Shown: piece after piece, positions 30,206 to 37,999 of the stretch
Numbering within the stretch: the stretch's first letter is position 1
Layout of the letters: each line of letters starts with the position of its first letter
Assembly: GCA_015056565.1 (NCBI GenBank)
Contig: SVGB01000004.1
Coordinates: forward strand, 98,875 to 162,874
Direction: 5' to 3'
Source of the DNA: Butyrivibrio sp.
GTDB taxonomy: Bacteria > Bacillota > Clostridia > Lachnospirales > Lachnospiraceae
DNA: 64,000 nucleotides
The notes under the pieces: generated by a model
Seen by the model: only the letters and a program-made list of their open reading frames with translations
What the model was told of the DNA's origin: nothing
Database searches by the model: none
Translations under genes and position numbers: made by a program

Positions 30206-30235
30206 TTTACTACCTGTAACAAATTATGATATACT
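30206..30235 (+). promoter_or_regulatory. Probable promoter of the MBOAT operon
   Basis: TGATATACT gives an extended -10 (TATACT at 30230-30235). TTTACT at 30206-30211 is a -35 with an 18-base spacer. The MBOAT start codon follows 31 bases later. Confidence 0.5.
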
Positions 30236-30266
30236 CTTTTCGAGTTTGAAACGTGGAGACGTATAA

Positions 30267-31793
30267 ATGGGTTTTAATTCCTTTAATTTTATACTCCTGT
30301 TCCTGCCAATTCTCCTTATAGTCTGGTTTCTTTTGAACAGGTCAAAAAAATATGTCCTGGCAGATATTTTCCTGACAGGTATGTCGCTATACTACTATTA
30401 CACCTTTGGAGTATCTTTCCTTGTTATCCTTCTTGGGAGCATCATAGTAAATTATGCACTCAGCATGGTGATTGAAAAGATTCCCCAGTCAGGAAAACTG
30501 GTCAAGGTAATAGGAGTAATCTTTAATCTGTCCCTTTTGTTTTATTTCAAGTATCTTGGATTTTTCATGGACAACGTAAGTGCCATTGCTGGTACTGACC
30601 ATTTTACAAAAGAGATACTTATGCCCATAGGTATAAGCTTTTTTACCTTTGGACAGATTTCTTTTATCGTAGACAGGGCAAATGGGGAAGCTGGGAATTA
30701 CACATTTCTGGAGTATATCCTGTATACAGCATATTTTCCAAAACTTATCCAGGGACCTATAGCTTTCCACAAGGAGATGATAGACCAGTTCAAGGATAAA
30801 GAGCTTAGGCGCTTTGACAGTGACAGATTTTCCAAGGGTCTTATGAGCTTTATCATTGGACTTGGTAAAAAAGCTATTCTGGCAGACACCCTCTCAAAAG
30901 CCGTAAATTATGGTTTTACCAACACATATTTTTTAGACACCATCACTGTTATCTTTGTGATGCTCGCTTATACATTCCAGATATATCTTGATTTTTCAGG
31001 CTACTGCGACATGGCAGGCGGCGTCAGCCTCATGCTGGGGTATGAGCTTCCTGTGAACTTTAATTCACCATATAAGGCTGCGACGTCAAAAGAATTGTGG
31101 CAGAGATGGCACATGACTCTTTCAAGGTTCTTTATCAAGTATGTCTATATTCCTCTTGGTGGCAGCAGAAAGGGAAAAGTAAGGACCATAATAAATGTCC
31201 TTATAGTATTTGTGCTCAGCGGATTGTGGCACGGAGCTGGCTGGACTTACATCTGCTGGGGACTGATGCAGGGTCTTTTGGTTGTATGGGATGACCTTGG
31301 AATTGTTGGTGTAAAGAATAATTCAGAAGATGTAAGATCCAAAAAGCCAAGATATCTCTTAAGAAAAGAGCCTCTTATCATGATACCAAGAGCTCTTTCA
31401 AATGCTCTGACTTTTATGATGTTCGTTATATCCCTGGTGTTTTTCAGATCCCAGGATATGGCTTATGCACTAGGTATGTTCAAGAGGGCAACGTACTGGA
31501 CATATCCGGGATTTTTGCATAGAACAGCATCTCAGCTTGAAATCGGAGAAAACTATGTACTTCGTCAGATATTTTTAAGGGGAAATCTTCCAGGGGGCGA
31601 AAATGCAGCATACATGATAACTTTCATAGTTCTTTTACTTGTATCCGGGTTTATCATGACAAGAAAAAATACCAGTGAGATCATAAAGACAACCAAGATG
31701 ACAACAAGGACAGCCCTTGGATACGCCATCATATTTATCTGGTCATTTATCTCACTTTCAAATGTAAGCACATTTATTTACTTCCAGTACTGA
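30267..31793 (+). CDS. MBOAT family O-acyltransferase (AlgI/DltB-like)
   Basis: A 508-residue polytopic membrane protein of the membrane-bound O-acyltransferase family. About ten helices are apparent. The family core reads YTFQIYLDFSGYCDMAGGVS, followed by GYELPVNFNSPY and the catalytic-His segment LSGLWHGAGWTYICWG. It moves acyl groups, usually acetyl, across the membrane to an extracellular polysaccharide. The next gene, 12 bases on, encodes an SGNH-like partner, as in AlgI-AlgJ and PatA-PatB pairs. No dltA or dltC is nearby, so D-alanylation is less likely than O-acetylation. Confidence 0.9.
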   Translation: MGFNSFNFILLFLPILLIVWFLLNRSKKYVLADIFLTGMSLYYYYTFGVSFLVILLGSIIVNYALSMVIEKIPQSGKLVKVIGVIFNLSLLFYFKYLGFFMDNVSAIAGTDHFTKEILMPIGISFFTFGQISFIVDRANGEAGNYTFLEYILYTAYFPKLIQGPIAFHKEMIDQFKDKELRRFDSDRFSKGLMSFIIGLGKKAILADTLSKAVNYGFTNTYFLDTITVIFVMLAYTFQIYLDFSGYCDMAGGVSLMLGYELPVNFNSPYKAATSKELWQRWHMTLSRFFIKYVYIPLGGSRKGKVRTIINVLIVFVLSGLWHGAGWTYICWGLMQGLLVVWDDLGIVGVKNNSEDVRSKKPRYLLRKEPLIMIPRALSNALTFMMFVISLVFFRSQDMAYALGMFKRATYWTYPGFLHRTASQLEIGENYVLRQIFLRGNLPGGENAAYMITFIVLLLVSGFIMTRKNTSEIIKTTKMTTRTALGYAIIFIWSFISLSNVSTFIYFQY

Positions 31794-31805
31794 TATAGGT
31801 TTAGA

Positions 31806-32903
31806 ATGGCAAAAGAAAATTCATCTGCAAATTTCATAAAAAAGCTCTTTGTCATGATCCTTGCGCTCATGGTGCTGGTGTCAGGAATTGTATTTATCTT
31901 CGATCCCTTTTACCACTACCACAAGCCATGGCTTGGACTTAAGGCTGTCCTTAATGACAAGGAGTACCAGTGCATAGGGACTCTTAAGCATTTTGATTAT
32001 GACGCTCTAATTGTTGGATCTTCAGTTATGGAAAACAACGATAATTCCTGGTTTGACAGTGCTTATGGTGTAACGTCCATAAAGGCCATTAGGTCCTACG
32101 GAGCAACGGCTGATCTGTGTTATCTCATGGATACTGCATTTAAGGATCACGATATAAAGTATGTATTTTATAACATTGATCCTTCATCTTTGAGCCAGGA
32201 GCCTGTGACCACCTACGAATCAACAGGGTGTCCTATGTACCTGTATGATGACAACCCTTTTAATGACTTTCCATATCTTTTTAACAAGGATGTACTTTTT
32301 GAAAAGATCCCTTACCAGGTGGCAAATTCCTTTATGGGTGATTACAACGAAAACCTGTCCTACAACTGGGCCAAGTGGAAGACCTTCGGATCCGACATGG
32401 CTCTGGGACTGTACCACAGGTCTACGGAAACTGTAGATATGATGGATGAGACGGTTTATGACGATCAGCTTTATGCCAATATTGATTTTCTGGTTTCAGA
32501 AGTTGAAGCTCATCCTGACACAGAGTTTATCTTTTTCTATCCGTCATATTCAATGCTGTGGTGGGATATGAGCTACAGGGCAGGAGAGACGGAAGCTGTT
32601 ATCCACTGTGAAAAAGAGATGACGAAAGCTCTTTTGCAGCACAGCAATGTAAAGGTTTTCTGTTTTCAGGCGGATGAAGAGGTCATCACAAACCTTGATA
32701 ACTACATGGATACCATCCATTTTTCACCAGAGATAAACAAAAGGATGCTGGATCATATCCTGGCAGGAGAATACGAACTTACCCTTGATAACTACGAAAA
32801 AGAGCTGGATAAGGTCAAGGCTTTTTCTGATAAGGTGCAAAGTGAACTTATCGGATACTATGAGGACAACGGGCTGCTGACCTATAAAGCCGAATGGGAA
32901 TAG
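31806..32903 (+). CDS. SGNH-like extracellular transferase or esterase, MBOAT partner
   Basis: A 365-residue protein with one N-terminal membrane helix (about 12-32, LFVMILALMVLVSGIVFIF) and an external domain. The SGNH block I serine is in ALIVGSSVMENN and the block V pair in MDTIHFSPEIN (Asp-x-x-His), where AlgJ, DltD and PatB carry their catalytic residues. It lies 12 bases after the MBOAT gene and likely completes acyl transfer to a surface glycan. The family assignment rests on these motifs and context; the overall sequence is not one I recognise by name. Confidence 0.7.
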   Translation: MAKENSSANFIKKLFVMILALMVLVSGIVFIFDPFYHYHKPWLGLKAVLNDKEYQCIGTLKHFDYDALIVGSSVMENNDNSWFDSAYGVTSIKAIRSYGATADLCYLMDTAFKDHDIKYVFYNIDPSSLSQEPVTTYESTGCPMYLYDDNPFNDFPYLFNKDVLFEKIPYQVANSFMGDYNENLSYNWAKWKTFGSDMALGLYHRSTETVDMMDETVYDDQLYANIDFLVSEVEAHPDTEFIFFYPSYSMLWWDMSYRAGETEAVIHCEKEMTKALLQHSNVKVFCFQADEEVITNLDNYMDTIHFSPEINKRMLDHILAGEYELTLDNYEKELDKVKAFSDKVQSELIGYYEDNGLLTYKAEWE

Positions 32904-32908
32904 TTCTT

Positions 32909-32937
32909 TTTACATAATCTAAAAAATGGTATATTAT
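32909..32937 (+). promoter_or_regulatory. Promoter of murG
   Basis: TTTACA (32909-32914) and TATTAT (32932-32937) are 17 bases apart, 38 bases before the murG GTG start. Confidence 0.7.
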
Positions 32938-32974
32938 ATTAAACTGCAATCAAAGAAAAAAGAAGGAAATAAAA

Positions 32975-34054
32975 GTGAGCGAACAGGCTACTAAGAAGAT
33001 CGTTCTTACAGGTGGCGGAAGTGCAGGACATGTAACACCTAACATCGCCCTGATCCCAGCCCTTAAGAATGCAGGATTTGAAATATATTACATTGGTTCC
33101 TATAACGGTATTGAGAAAAAGCTTATCGAGGACTACAACATTCCATATTTTGGAATATCGACAGGTAAGCTTCGCAGATACTTTGATCCCAAGAACTTCT
33201 CTGATCCATTCAGGGTAATGAAGGGATTTTCTGAGGCGACCAAGCTCCTTAAGAGGATAAAGCCTGATATCATTTTTTCTAAAGGCGGATATGTAAGTGT
33301 TCCGGTCGTAAGGGCTGCTGGTTTTTTAAAAATTCCTTATATTGTCCATGAGTCAGATATGACACCAGGTCTTGCCAATAAGCTCAGTATGACAGGAGCA
33401 AGGAAGATCTGCTGCAATTTCCCAGAGACCATGAGGATCTTGCCTGCAGAGAAGGCCGTTCTTACAGGAACTCCCATAAGGGATGAACTTTCACAAGGCT
33501 CCAGGGAGGCAGGCAAGAAGCTCTGCGGCTTTGAAGATGACAAGCCAATACTTATGGTAATTGGCGGAAGCCTTGGTGCCCAGTCAGTCAACGAGACAGT
33601 AAGGTACGCACTACCCAGACTTCTTCCACATTTCAATGTTGTGCATATCTGTGGAAAAGAGAAGATGGACAACTTAAAGCTATCTGTCCCAGGCTACAAG
33701 CAGTTTGAATATGTTAAGAACGAACTTAAAGATATCTTTGCAATGGCTGATATTGTTGTTTCAAGGGCAGGTGCCAACTCAATCTGTGAGCTGCTTGCTC
33801 TGAAAAAGCCCAATATCCTTATCCCTCTTTCAACCAAGTCAAGCAGAGGAGACCAGATGCTTAATGCCAGAAGCTTTGAACAGCAGGGATTTTCGATGGT
33901 CATCGATAATGACGACCTTGATGAGGACATTTTAGTTGAGACAATTGGAGATCTTTACAACAACAGAGAGAAATTTGTGGAAGCCATGAGCAAAAGCAAT
34001 CTTCATAGTGCAACAAACACCATAGTGAAGATCATCTTGGAAGAAATACAGTAA
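32975..34054 (+). CDS. murG: UDP-GlcNAc:undecaprenyl-PP-MurNAc-pentapeptide GlcNAc transferase
   Basis: A 359-residue GT28 enzyme that makes lipid II at the inner membrane face. It begins KKIVLTGGGSAGHVTPNIAL, with the GGGSAGH donor/acceptor loop. IPYIVHESDMTPGLANKL is typical of the N-terminal domain. The C-terminal domain has MVIGGSLGAQSVNE, SRAGANSICELLAL and SSRGDQMLNA. It starts at a GTG preceded by AGAAGG. It stands alone here, apart from any division/cell-wall cluster, with its own promoter. Confidence 0.93.
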   Translation: MSEQATKKIVLTGGGSAGHVTPNIALIPALKNAGFEIYYIGSYNGIEKKLIEDYNIPYFGISTGKLRRYFDPKNFSDPFRVMKGFSEATKLLKRIKPDIIFSKGGYVSVPVVRAAGFLKIPYIVHESDMTPGLANKLSMTGARKICCNFPETMRILPAEKAVLTGTPIRDELSQGSREAGKKLCGFEDDKPILMVIGGSLGAQSVNETVRYALPRLLPHFNVVHICGKEKMDNLKLSVPGYKQFEYVKNELKDIFAMADIVVSRAGANSICELLALKKPNILIPLSTKSSRGDQMLNARSFEQQGFSMVIDNDDLDEDILVETIGDLYNNREKFVEAMSKSNLHSATNTIVKIILEEIQ

Positions 34055-34074
34055 TAGAAATTGAGGATAATATA

Positions 34075-34317
34075 ATGATCTATAATACTAAAGGAACCTG
34101 TTCAACACAGATAGAGCTTGATGTTGTGGATGGATTTGTCAGAAATGTAAAGTTTACAAAGGGATGTAATGGAAATCTTCAGGGCATCAGTAAACTTGTA
34201 GAGGGAATGAAGGCGGAGGAAGCTATTGAAAAGCTTCGCGGGATCAAGTGCGGATTTAAGAATACTTCATGTCCTGATCAGCTTTCATACGCTATAGAGC
34301 AGGCTATGGCCAACTAA
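34075..34317 (+). CDS. TSCPD domain protein (TIGR03905-like)
   Basis: An 80-residue protein made of one TSCPD domain, related to the C-terminal region of class II ribonucleotide reductases. It starts MIYNTKGTCSTQIELDVVDG, continues KFTKGCNGNLQGISKLVEGM, and shows the naming motif NTSCPDQLSYAI. Three cysteines could bind a metal. It lies 20 bases after murG. The function of the stand-alone family is unknown. Confidence 0.85.
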   Translation: MIYNTKGTCSTQIELDVVDGFVRNVKFTKGCNGNLQGISKLVEGMKAEEAIEKLRGIKCGFKNTSCPDQLSYAIEQAMAN

Positions 34318-34385
34318 AATTGTCACTATCGGATTTACTTTTTACCTTTTGATTCGTATAAACATCTATAAAGGAGATAAAAGTT

Positions 34386-34931
34386 ATGTCTGAGATGAAC
34401 GATTTATTACGCAAAGAAAAAACCAAGAACACCACCGTGTTCGATACTACAAAAAAATCTGAGTATCTTCCTCAGGAGATGGTCAACCCCTACGATATGC
34501 AGGGCTCTATCATGGCGCCACCTCCTGTTTTTGAGAACAAGAAAAATGTTAAGGTAAAGTACAGTCCTGAAGACATGAAGGCCCTTGGTAAGCTCACTGA
34601 CAATATTGAAAAGCTCAATATTGATGATATCAATGTCCAGGATGATGAGAGCATTCGAAAGTATGACAAGAAGCTTGTGCAGATGACAAGGACATTAAAA
34701 GAATTTGATAATATGTCCAGGATCTTCCCTGATTTCTTCAGAGAGCTCCCTGCTTCAAGAAAGAAGATCGTGGGAGAAAAGATAACAAAGATGCGCAGGA
34801 TATATGAGTTCTGCCTGTTGCATAATAAGCGCATAGAGGAGGATGAGGTTCTGCACTACAAGCAGACTGAGAGAAATATAGAGACTCCTCCGGATAAGCC
34901 ACCAGTAGATAATTATGGATCAGAAACCTGA
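34386..34931 (+). CDS. Hypothetical protein, 181 aa, charged and helical
   Basis: I do not recognise this protein. It has no signal peptide or membrane segment. Residues about 1-50 are polar and probably disordered (MSEMNDLLRKEKTKNTTVFD, then a Pro-rich MAPPPVF). Residues about 60-160 are rich in Lys, Glu and Asp and likely helical, with a central MSRIFPDFFRELPASRKKIV. The tail is Pro-rich. AAAGGAGATAAAAGTT gives a good ribosome site, and codon use matches the neighbours, so it is probably real. A strong terminator follows 16 bases after the stop. Confidence 0.7.
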   Translation: MSEMNDLLRKEKTKNTTVFDTTKKSEYLPQEMVNPYDMQGSIMAPPPVFENKKNVKVKYSPEDMKALGKLTDNIEKLNIDDINVQDDESIRKYDKKLVQMTRTLKEFDNMSRIFPDFFRELPASRKKIVGEKITKMRRIYEFCLLHNKRIEEDEVLHYKQTERNIETPPDKPPVDNYGSET

Positions 34932-34941
34932 TAAATATGCC

Positions 34942-34980
34942 AAAAAGCGGCGCTGCACATTACGTGTAGCGCCGTTTCTT
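34942..34980. terminator. Bidirectional terminator
   Basis: CGGCGCTGCAC (34948-34958) and GTGTAGCGCCG (34964-34974) form an 11-bp stem with one G-T wobble, flanked by AAAAAG and TTTCTT. It sits between the convergent hypothetical gene and the rubrerythrin gene. Its arms resemble those of the terminators after mtnN and pgi. Confidence 0.85.
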
Positions 34981-34988
34981 AATGTTTA

Positions 34989-35528
34989 TTATCCGAAGTA
35001 TCTCTTAAGGAGACCTGCAAAAGCTTTGCCGTGCCTTGCTTCATCTCTTCCAATCTCATGAACAACGTCGTGGATTGCATCCAGGTTAAGCTCTTTTGTC
35101 TTCTTAGCAAGATCAGCTCTTCCCTGAGTTGCTCCATACTCTGCCTCAGCACGAAGCTCAAGGTTCTTCTTGGTGGAGTTTGTAAGATCTTCTCCAAGGA
35201 GCTCTGCGAACAAAGCAGCATGCTCTGCTTCTTCCCAGGCTGCTTTCTCATAGAAGGCACCAATCTCTGGATATCCCTCTCTTATAGCAACTCTTGCCAT
35301 TGCAAGGTACATACCAACTTCTGAACACTCACCAGTAAACATCTCACGAAGAGACTGCTTAACATCATCAGGAGCGCTGCTTGCTACACCAAGAACGTGC
35401 TCGCATGCCCATACTTTCTCACCTTCCTGTTTACTGAATTTTTCAGCGGGAGCTTTACACTTAGGGCAGAACTCCGGCGGCTGATCTCCTTCATGAATGT
35501 AACCACAAACCTGACATACCCATTTCAT
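34989..35528 (-). CDS. Reverse rubrerythrin (N-terminal rubredoxin domain)
   Basis: A 179-residue peroxide-reducing iron protein with the domain order reversed from classical rubrerythrin. The N-terminal rubredoxin domain has WVCQVCGYIHEG and FCPKCKAPAEKF, giving four Cys ligands. The C-terminal four-helix diiron domain follows with GECSEVGMYLAMARVA, EAEHAALFAELLG, ELRAEAEYGAT and EIGRDEARHGKAF, which supply the Glu and His ligands. Such proteins protect strict anaerobes from hydrogen peroxide and oxygen. The start is the ATG at 35528 after AAAGGAG. Confidence 0.92.
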   Translation of the reverse strand: MKWVCQVCGYIHEGDQPPEFCPKCKAPAEKFSKQEGEKVWACEHVLGVASSAPDDVKQSLREMFTGECSEVGMYLAMARVAIREGYPEIGAFYEKAAWEEAEHAALFAELLGEDLTNSTKKNLELRAEAEYGATQGRADLAKKTKELNLDAIHDVVHEIGRDEARHGKAFAGLLKRYFG

Positions 35529-35677
35529 AGTACGATCTCCTTTCTTGCGCATAGCGCTCATGCATCTTTATGCATTATTCGAATCGGTGTTGAATCTAGC
35601 ATAACATATTAGAAACTAAATTCCGTGAATTTTATAATTATTTTATAAAAGACTAAGTATTTGTTTGAAAATTTATT

Positions 35678-35706
35678 TCATTCAAAAGGTCAATAAGAGT
35701 TATAAT
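35678..35706 (+). promoter_or_regulatory. Possible promoter of the RpiR-luxS-mtnN run
   Basis: A perfect TATAAT lies at 35701-35706, about 59 bases before the RpiR start. No good -35 is present (TCATTC at 17 bases), so strength may depend on other factors. Confidence 0.4.
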
Positions 35707-35764
35707 ATTGATATGGGCGAAATTGGTGCGCCATTATTTCGAAAACCTATGGAGGATGCAATAC

Positions 35765-36634
35765 ATGAATATTGTCAGTGAGAAAATAAAGAGTCATTAT
35801 GACACACTCCCTGCATCAGAGAGGCTTGTAGCGGATTATGTCCTTGAGAATAAGGATGCACTTTTCCAGCATCCTATAAAAGAACTGGCAACACTTTCTG
35901 GAACAACCCAGGCTGCCTGGACCAGATTTGCGCAGGCAATCGGCTATAGCGGGCTTAAGGATCTTAAAAATGCATATTATGCAGAGGCCAATACCACTTT
36001 AGAGCAGACAGATAAGGGTGGTCCGAAAATTGCCTTTAAAGATGTGAATGAATATACATCACTTCAGTCAATTGCTGACAATATCTGTGCCACAAGCGTT
36101 CAGGCAGTTCAGACCACATACAGACTGTTTGATGCAGGTACCTTTAGCGAAACAGTAACAGATATTGTAAGGGCCAAGCAGATACAGGTATTTGGTGTTG
36201 GTACAGCAAGCGTGGCAGCTTATGATCTATACTGCAAGCTTCGCAGAATACACTACAATGTAATATTCAATCACGATCATCATATGAATCTGATGACAGT
36301 ATCTCAGATAGGTCCGGAGGATGTAGCAATTTTCTTTTGTGACAATGCAAAAAACACTGAGATCATGCAGCTCTTTTCTATTGCAAAAGAGCGAAAAGCT
36401 GTTACAATAGCAGTTACGAAGCTTGGAAATAACGCTCTTACAACCGGATGCGACCATGTTTTATTTGCCACATCTCCTGAGATAGATAAAAAGAGCGGAA
36501 TCACAAGTTCAAGGTTTGCGCAGCTCTTTATTGTAGACACTCTCTACACAGCGATCGCAAACAGAGACTATGAGAACATCAAGGGATATCTTAAGAATTC
36601 TTACGATGTTTTCCATGACACAGCACGAGAATAA
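35765..36634 (+). CDS. RpiR/MurR-family regulator (HTH plus SIS)
   Basis: A 289-residue transcription factor. The N-terminal helix-turn-helix (about 1-75) reads LPASERLVADYVLENKD, then IKELATLSGTTQAAWTRFAQ and IGYSGLKDLK, as in RpiR proteins. The C-terminal SIS domain (about 110-260) has QIQVFGVGTASVAAYDLYCK and would bind a phosphosugar effector. I chose the ATG at 35765, nine bases after GGAGG; ATGs further upstream lack a ribosome site. It precedes luxS by 18 bases and may control luxS-mtnN. Confidence 0.88.
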   Translation: MNIVSEKIKSHYDTLPASERLVADYVLENKDALFQHPIKELATLSGTTQAAWTRFAQAIGYSGLKDLKNAYYAEANTTLEQTDKGGPKIAFKDVNEYTSLQSIADNICATSVQAVQTTYRLFDAGTFSETVTDIVRAKQIQVFGVGTASVAAYDLYCKLRRIHYNVIFNHDHHMNLMTVSQIGPEDVAIFFCDNAKNTEIMQLFSIAKERKAVTIAVTKLGNNALTTGCDHVLFATSPEIDKKSGITSSRFAQLFIVDTLYTAIANRDYENIKGYLKNSYDVFHDTARE

Positions 36635-36652
36635 TTAAAGGAATGGGTTAAT

Positions 36653-37132
36653 ATGGAAAAAATAGCAAGTTTTACTGTTAATCATCTCGACCTTGAGCCG
36701 GGAATCTATGTTTCCAGAAGGGACAAGGTTGGCCAGGAGACAATAACAACATTTGATCTGAGGATGACAGCTCCCAATAAAGAGCCGGTAATGAACACAG
36801 CTGAGATTCATACTCTTGAACACTTAGGTGCTACCTTCCTTAGGAATGATCCCGAGTACAAGGACAAGACCATCTATTTTGGACCGATGGGCTGCAGAAC
36901 AGGCTTTTATGTTGTTCTTGCAGGAGAGCTTGATTCAATAGATATTGTTCCTCTTATTACGAGAATGTTTGAGTTTGCCAGAGATTTTGAGGGTGAGGTT
37001 CCTGGAGCCAGTGCAAGAGATTGCGGCAATTACCTGGACATGAACCTTGGTATGGCTAAGTATATCGCAAAAAGATATTTGGATAATACTTTATACAGAA
37101 TCGATAATAAACATCTTGTGTATCCAGAATAA
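36653..37132 (+). CDS. luxS: S-ribosylhomocysteine lyase
   Basis: A 159-residue metalloenzyme that splits S-ribosylhomocysteine into homocysteine and DPD, the precursor of autoinducer 2. The metal ligands are His53 and His57 in the IHTLEH motif and a late Cys (near residue 124) in ARDCGNYLDMN. The catalytic Cys is in GPMGCRTGFY. SFTVNHLDLEPGIYV is the usual N terminus. It is followed 16 bases on by mtnN, so the full two-step recycling of S-adenosylhomocysteine is encoded here. Confidence 0.97.
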   Translation: MEKIASFTVNHLDLEPGIYVSRRDKVGQETITTFDLRMTAPNKEPVMNTAEIHTLEHLGATFLRNDPEYKDKTIYFGPMGCRTGFYVVLAGELDSIDIVPLITRMFEFARDFEGEVPGASARDCGNYLDMNLGMAKYIAKRYLDNTLYRIDNKHLVYPE

Positions 37133-37148
37133 AGAGGAGTTATAAGTA

Positions 37149-37844
37149 ATGAAAATTGGAATAATCGGAGCTATGGAGGTAGAGGTTGCTACCTTAAAGA
37201 GCGAGATGAATGTGAAAAACGTAGTTACCAAGGCATCAATGGAGTTTTGCGAAGGAACTGTAGGTAACACGGATGTTGTTATAGTAAGAAGCGGAGTTGC
37301 CAAGGTTAACGCAGGTATCTGTGTTCAGATCCTTGTAGATCTGTTTAATGTAACTCATATTATCAATACTGGTGTCGCAGGATCACTTGATGCCAGGATC
37401 AATATTGGTGATATAGTTCTTTCAACAGACGCATGCTACCACGATGTGGACGCAACTGTATTTGGATATAAAAAGGGAGAGGTTCCACAGCTTGGAATAC
37501 ATGCTTTCCCAGCAGATGCTTCATTGAGGGAAGCTGCTAAGGCAGCGATTAAGAAGGCTGCTCCAGACCTTGGAGTATTTGAAGGAAGGGTATGCAGCGG
37601 AGATCAGTTTGTATCATCTCCAGATGTTAAAAAAGCCATCATCGATGAGCAGGGCGGAATGTGCACTGAAATGGAAGGTGCAGCAATTGCCCAGGGATGC
37701 TACCTTAACAAGATTCCATTTGTGATCATCAGGGCTATATCTGATAAGGCTGATGGAAGTGATATTGTAGATTATCCTGTATTTGAAGAAAAGGCTGCTC
37801 ACGACTGCGCAGCGTTAGTAAAAGAGATGATCAGCTCTTTTTGA
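37149..37844 (+). CDS. mtnN: 5'-methylthioadenosine/S-adenosylhomocysteine nucleosidase
   Basis: A 231-residue nucleosidase (Pfs) that removes adenine from methylthioadenosine and S-adenosylhomocysteine. It starts MKIGIIGAMEVEVATLKSEM. The core motifs are VVIVRSGVAKVNAGIC, NTGVAGSLD, GDQFVSS, CTEMEGAAIAQ (ribose-binding Met/Glu) and the catalytic Asp in IRAISDKADGSD. Its product feeds LuxS. GAGGAG precedes the ATG, and a strong terminator follows. Confidence 0.97.
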   Translation: MKIGIIGAMEVEVATLKSEMNVKNVVTKASMEFCEGTVGNTDVVIVRSGVAKVNAGICVQILVDLFNVTHIINTGVAGSLDARINIGDIVLSTDACYHDVDATVFGYKKGEVPQLGIHAFPADASLREAAKAAIKKAAPDLGVFEGRVCSGDQFVSSPDVKKAIIDEQGGMCTEMEGAAIAQGCYLNKIPFVIIRAISDKADGSDIVDYPVFEEKAAHDCAALVKEMISSF

Positions 37845-37859
37845 TTATTTTGCAAAGAT

Positions 37860-37895
37860 AAGGCGTTGCACCTAAGGTGCAGCGCTTTAGTTTTA
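37860..37895 (+). terminator. Terminator after mtnN
   Basis: GCGTTGCACC (37863-37872) and GGTGCAGCGC (37876-37885) pair over 10 bp with one wobble around a 3-base loop, followed by TTTAGTTTT. Confidence 0.8.
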
Positions 37896-37917
37896 GATGT
37901 ATATTTTTCCAATTTGC

Positions 37918-37946
37918 TTGATACAAGCAGGCACATCTGCTACACT
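37918..37946 (+). promoter_or_regulatory. Promoter of pgi
   Basis: TTGATA (37918-37923) and TACACT (37941-37946) are 17 bases apart. The start would be near 37953, directly before the cre-like palindrome. Confidence 0.75.
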
Positions 37947-37956
37947 TTAAGGCGAA

Positions 37957-37971
37957 TTGGAAACGTTTTCC
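37957..37971. promoter_or_regulatory. cre-like operator upstream of pgi
   Basis: TTGGAAACGTTTTCC fits the catabolite-response consensus WTGNAANCGNWNNCW at 14 of 15 positions and contains the palindrome GGAAAACGTTTTCC with one mismatch. It lies just downstream of the predicted start site and 28 bases before the pgi ATG, a roadblock position for CcpA or another LacI-family repressor. Confidence 0.6.
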
Positions 37972-37999
37972 TATTTTCATAAACGGAGGTTTTATTATA

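Noticed and set aside
35632..35648. Possible PerR box between reverse rubrerythrin and the RpiR gene
   Set aside because: Two TTATAA blocks are present, but they are five bases apart instead of three, and TTATAA is common in A+T-rich intergenic DNA. Peroxide control of the rubrerythrin is plausible but not supported by this match.
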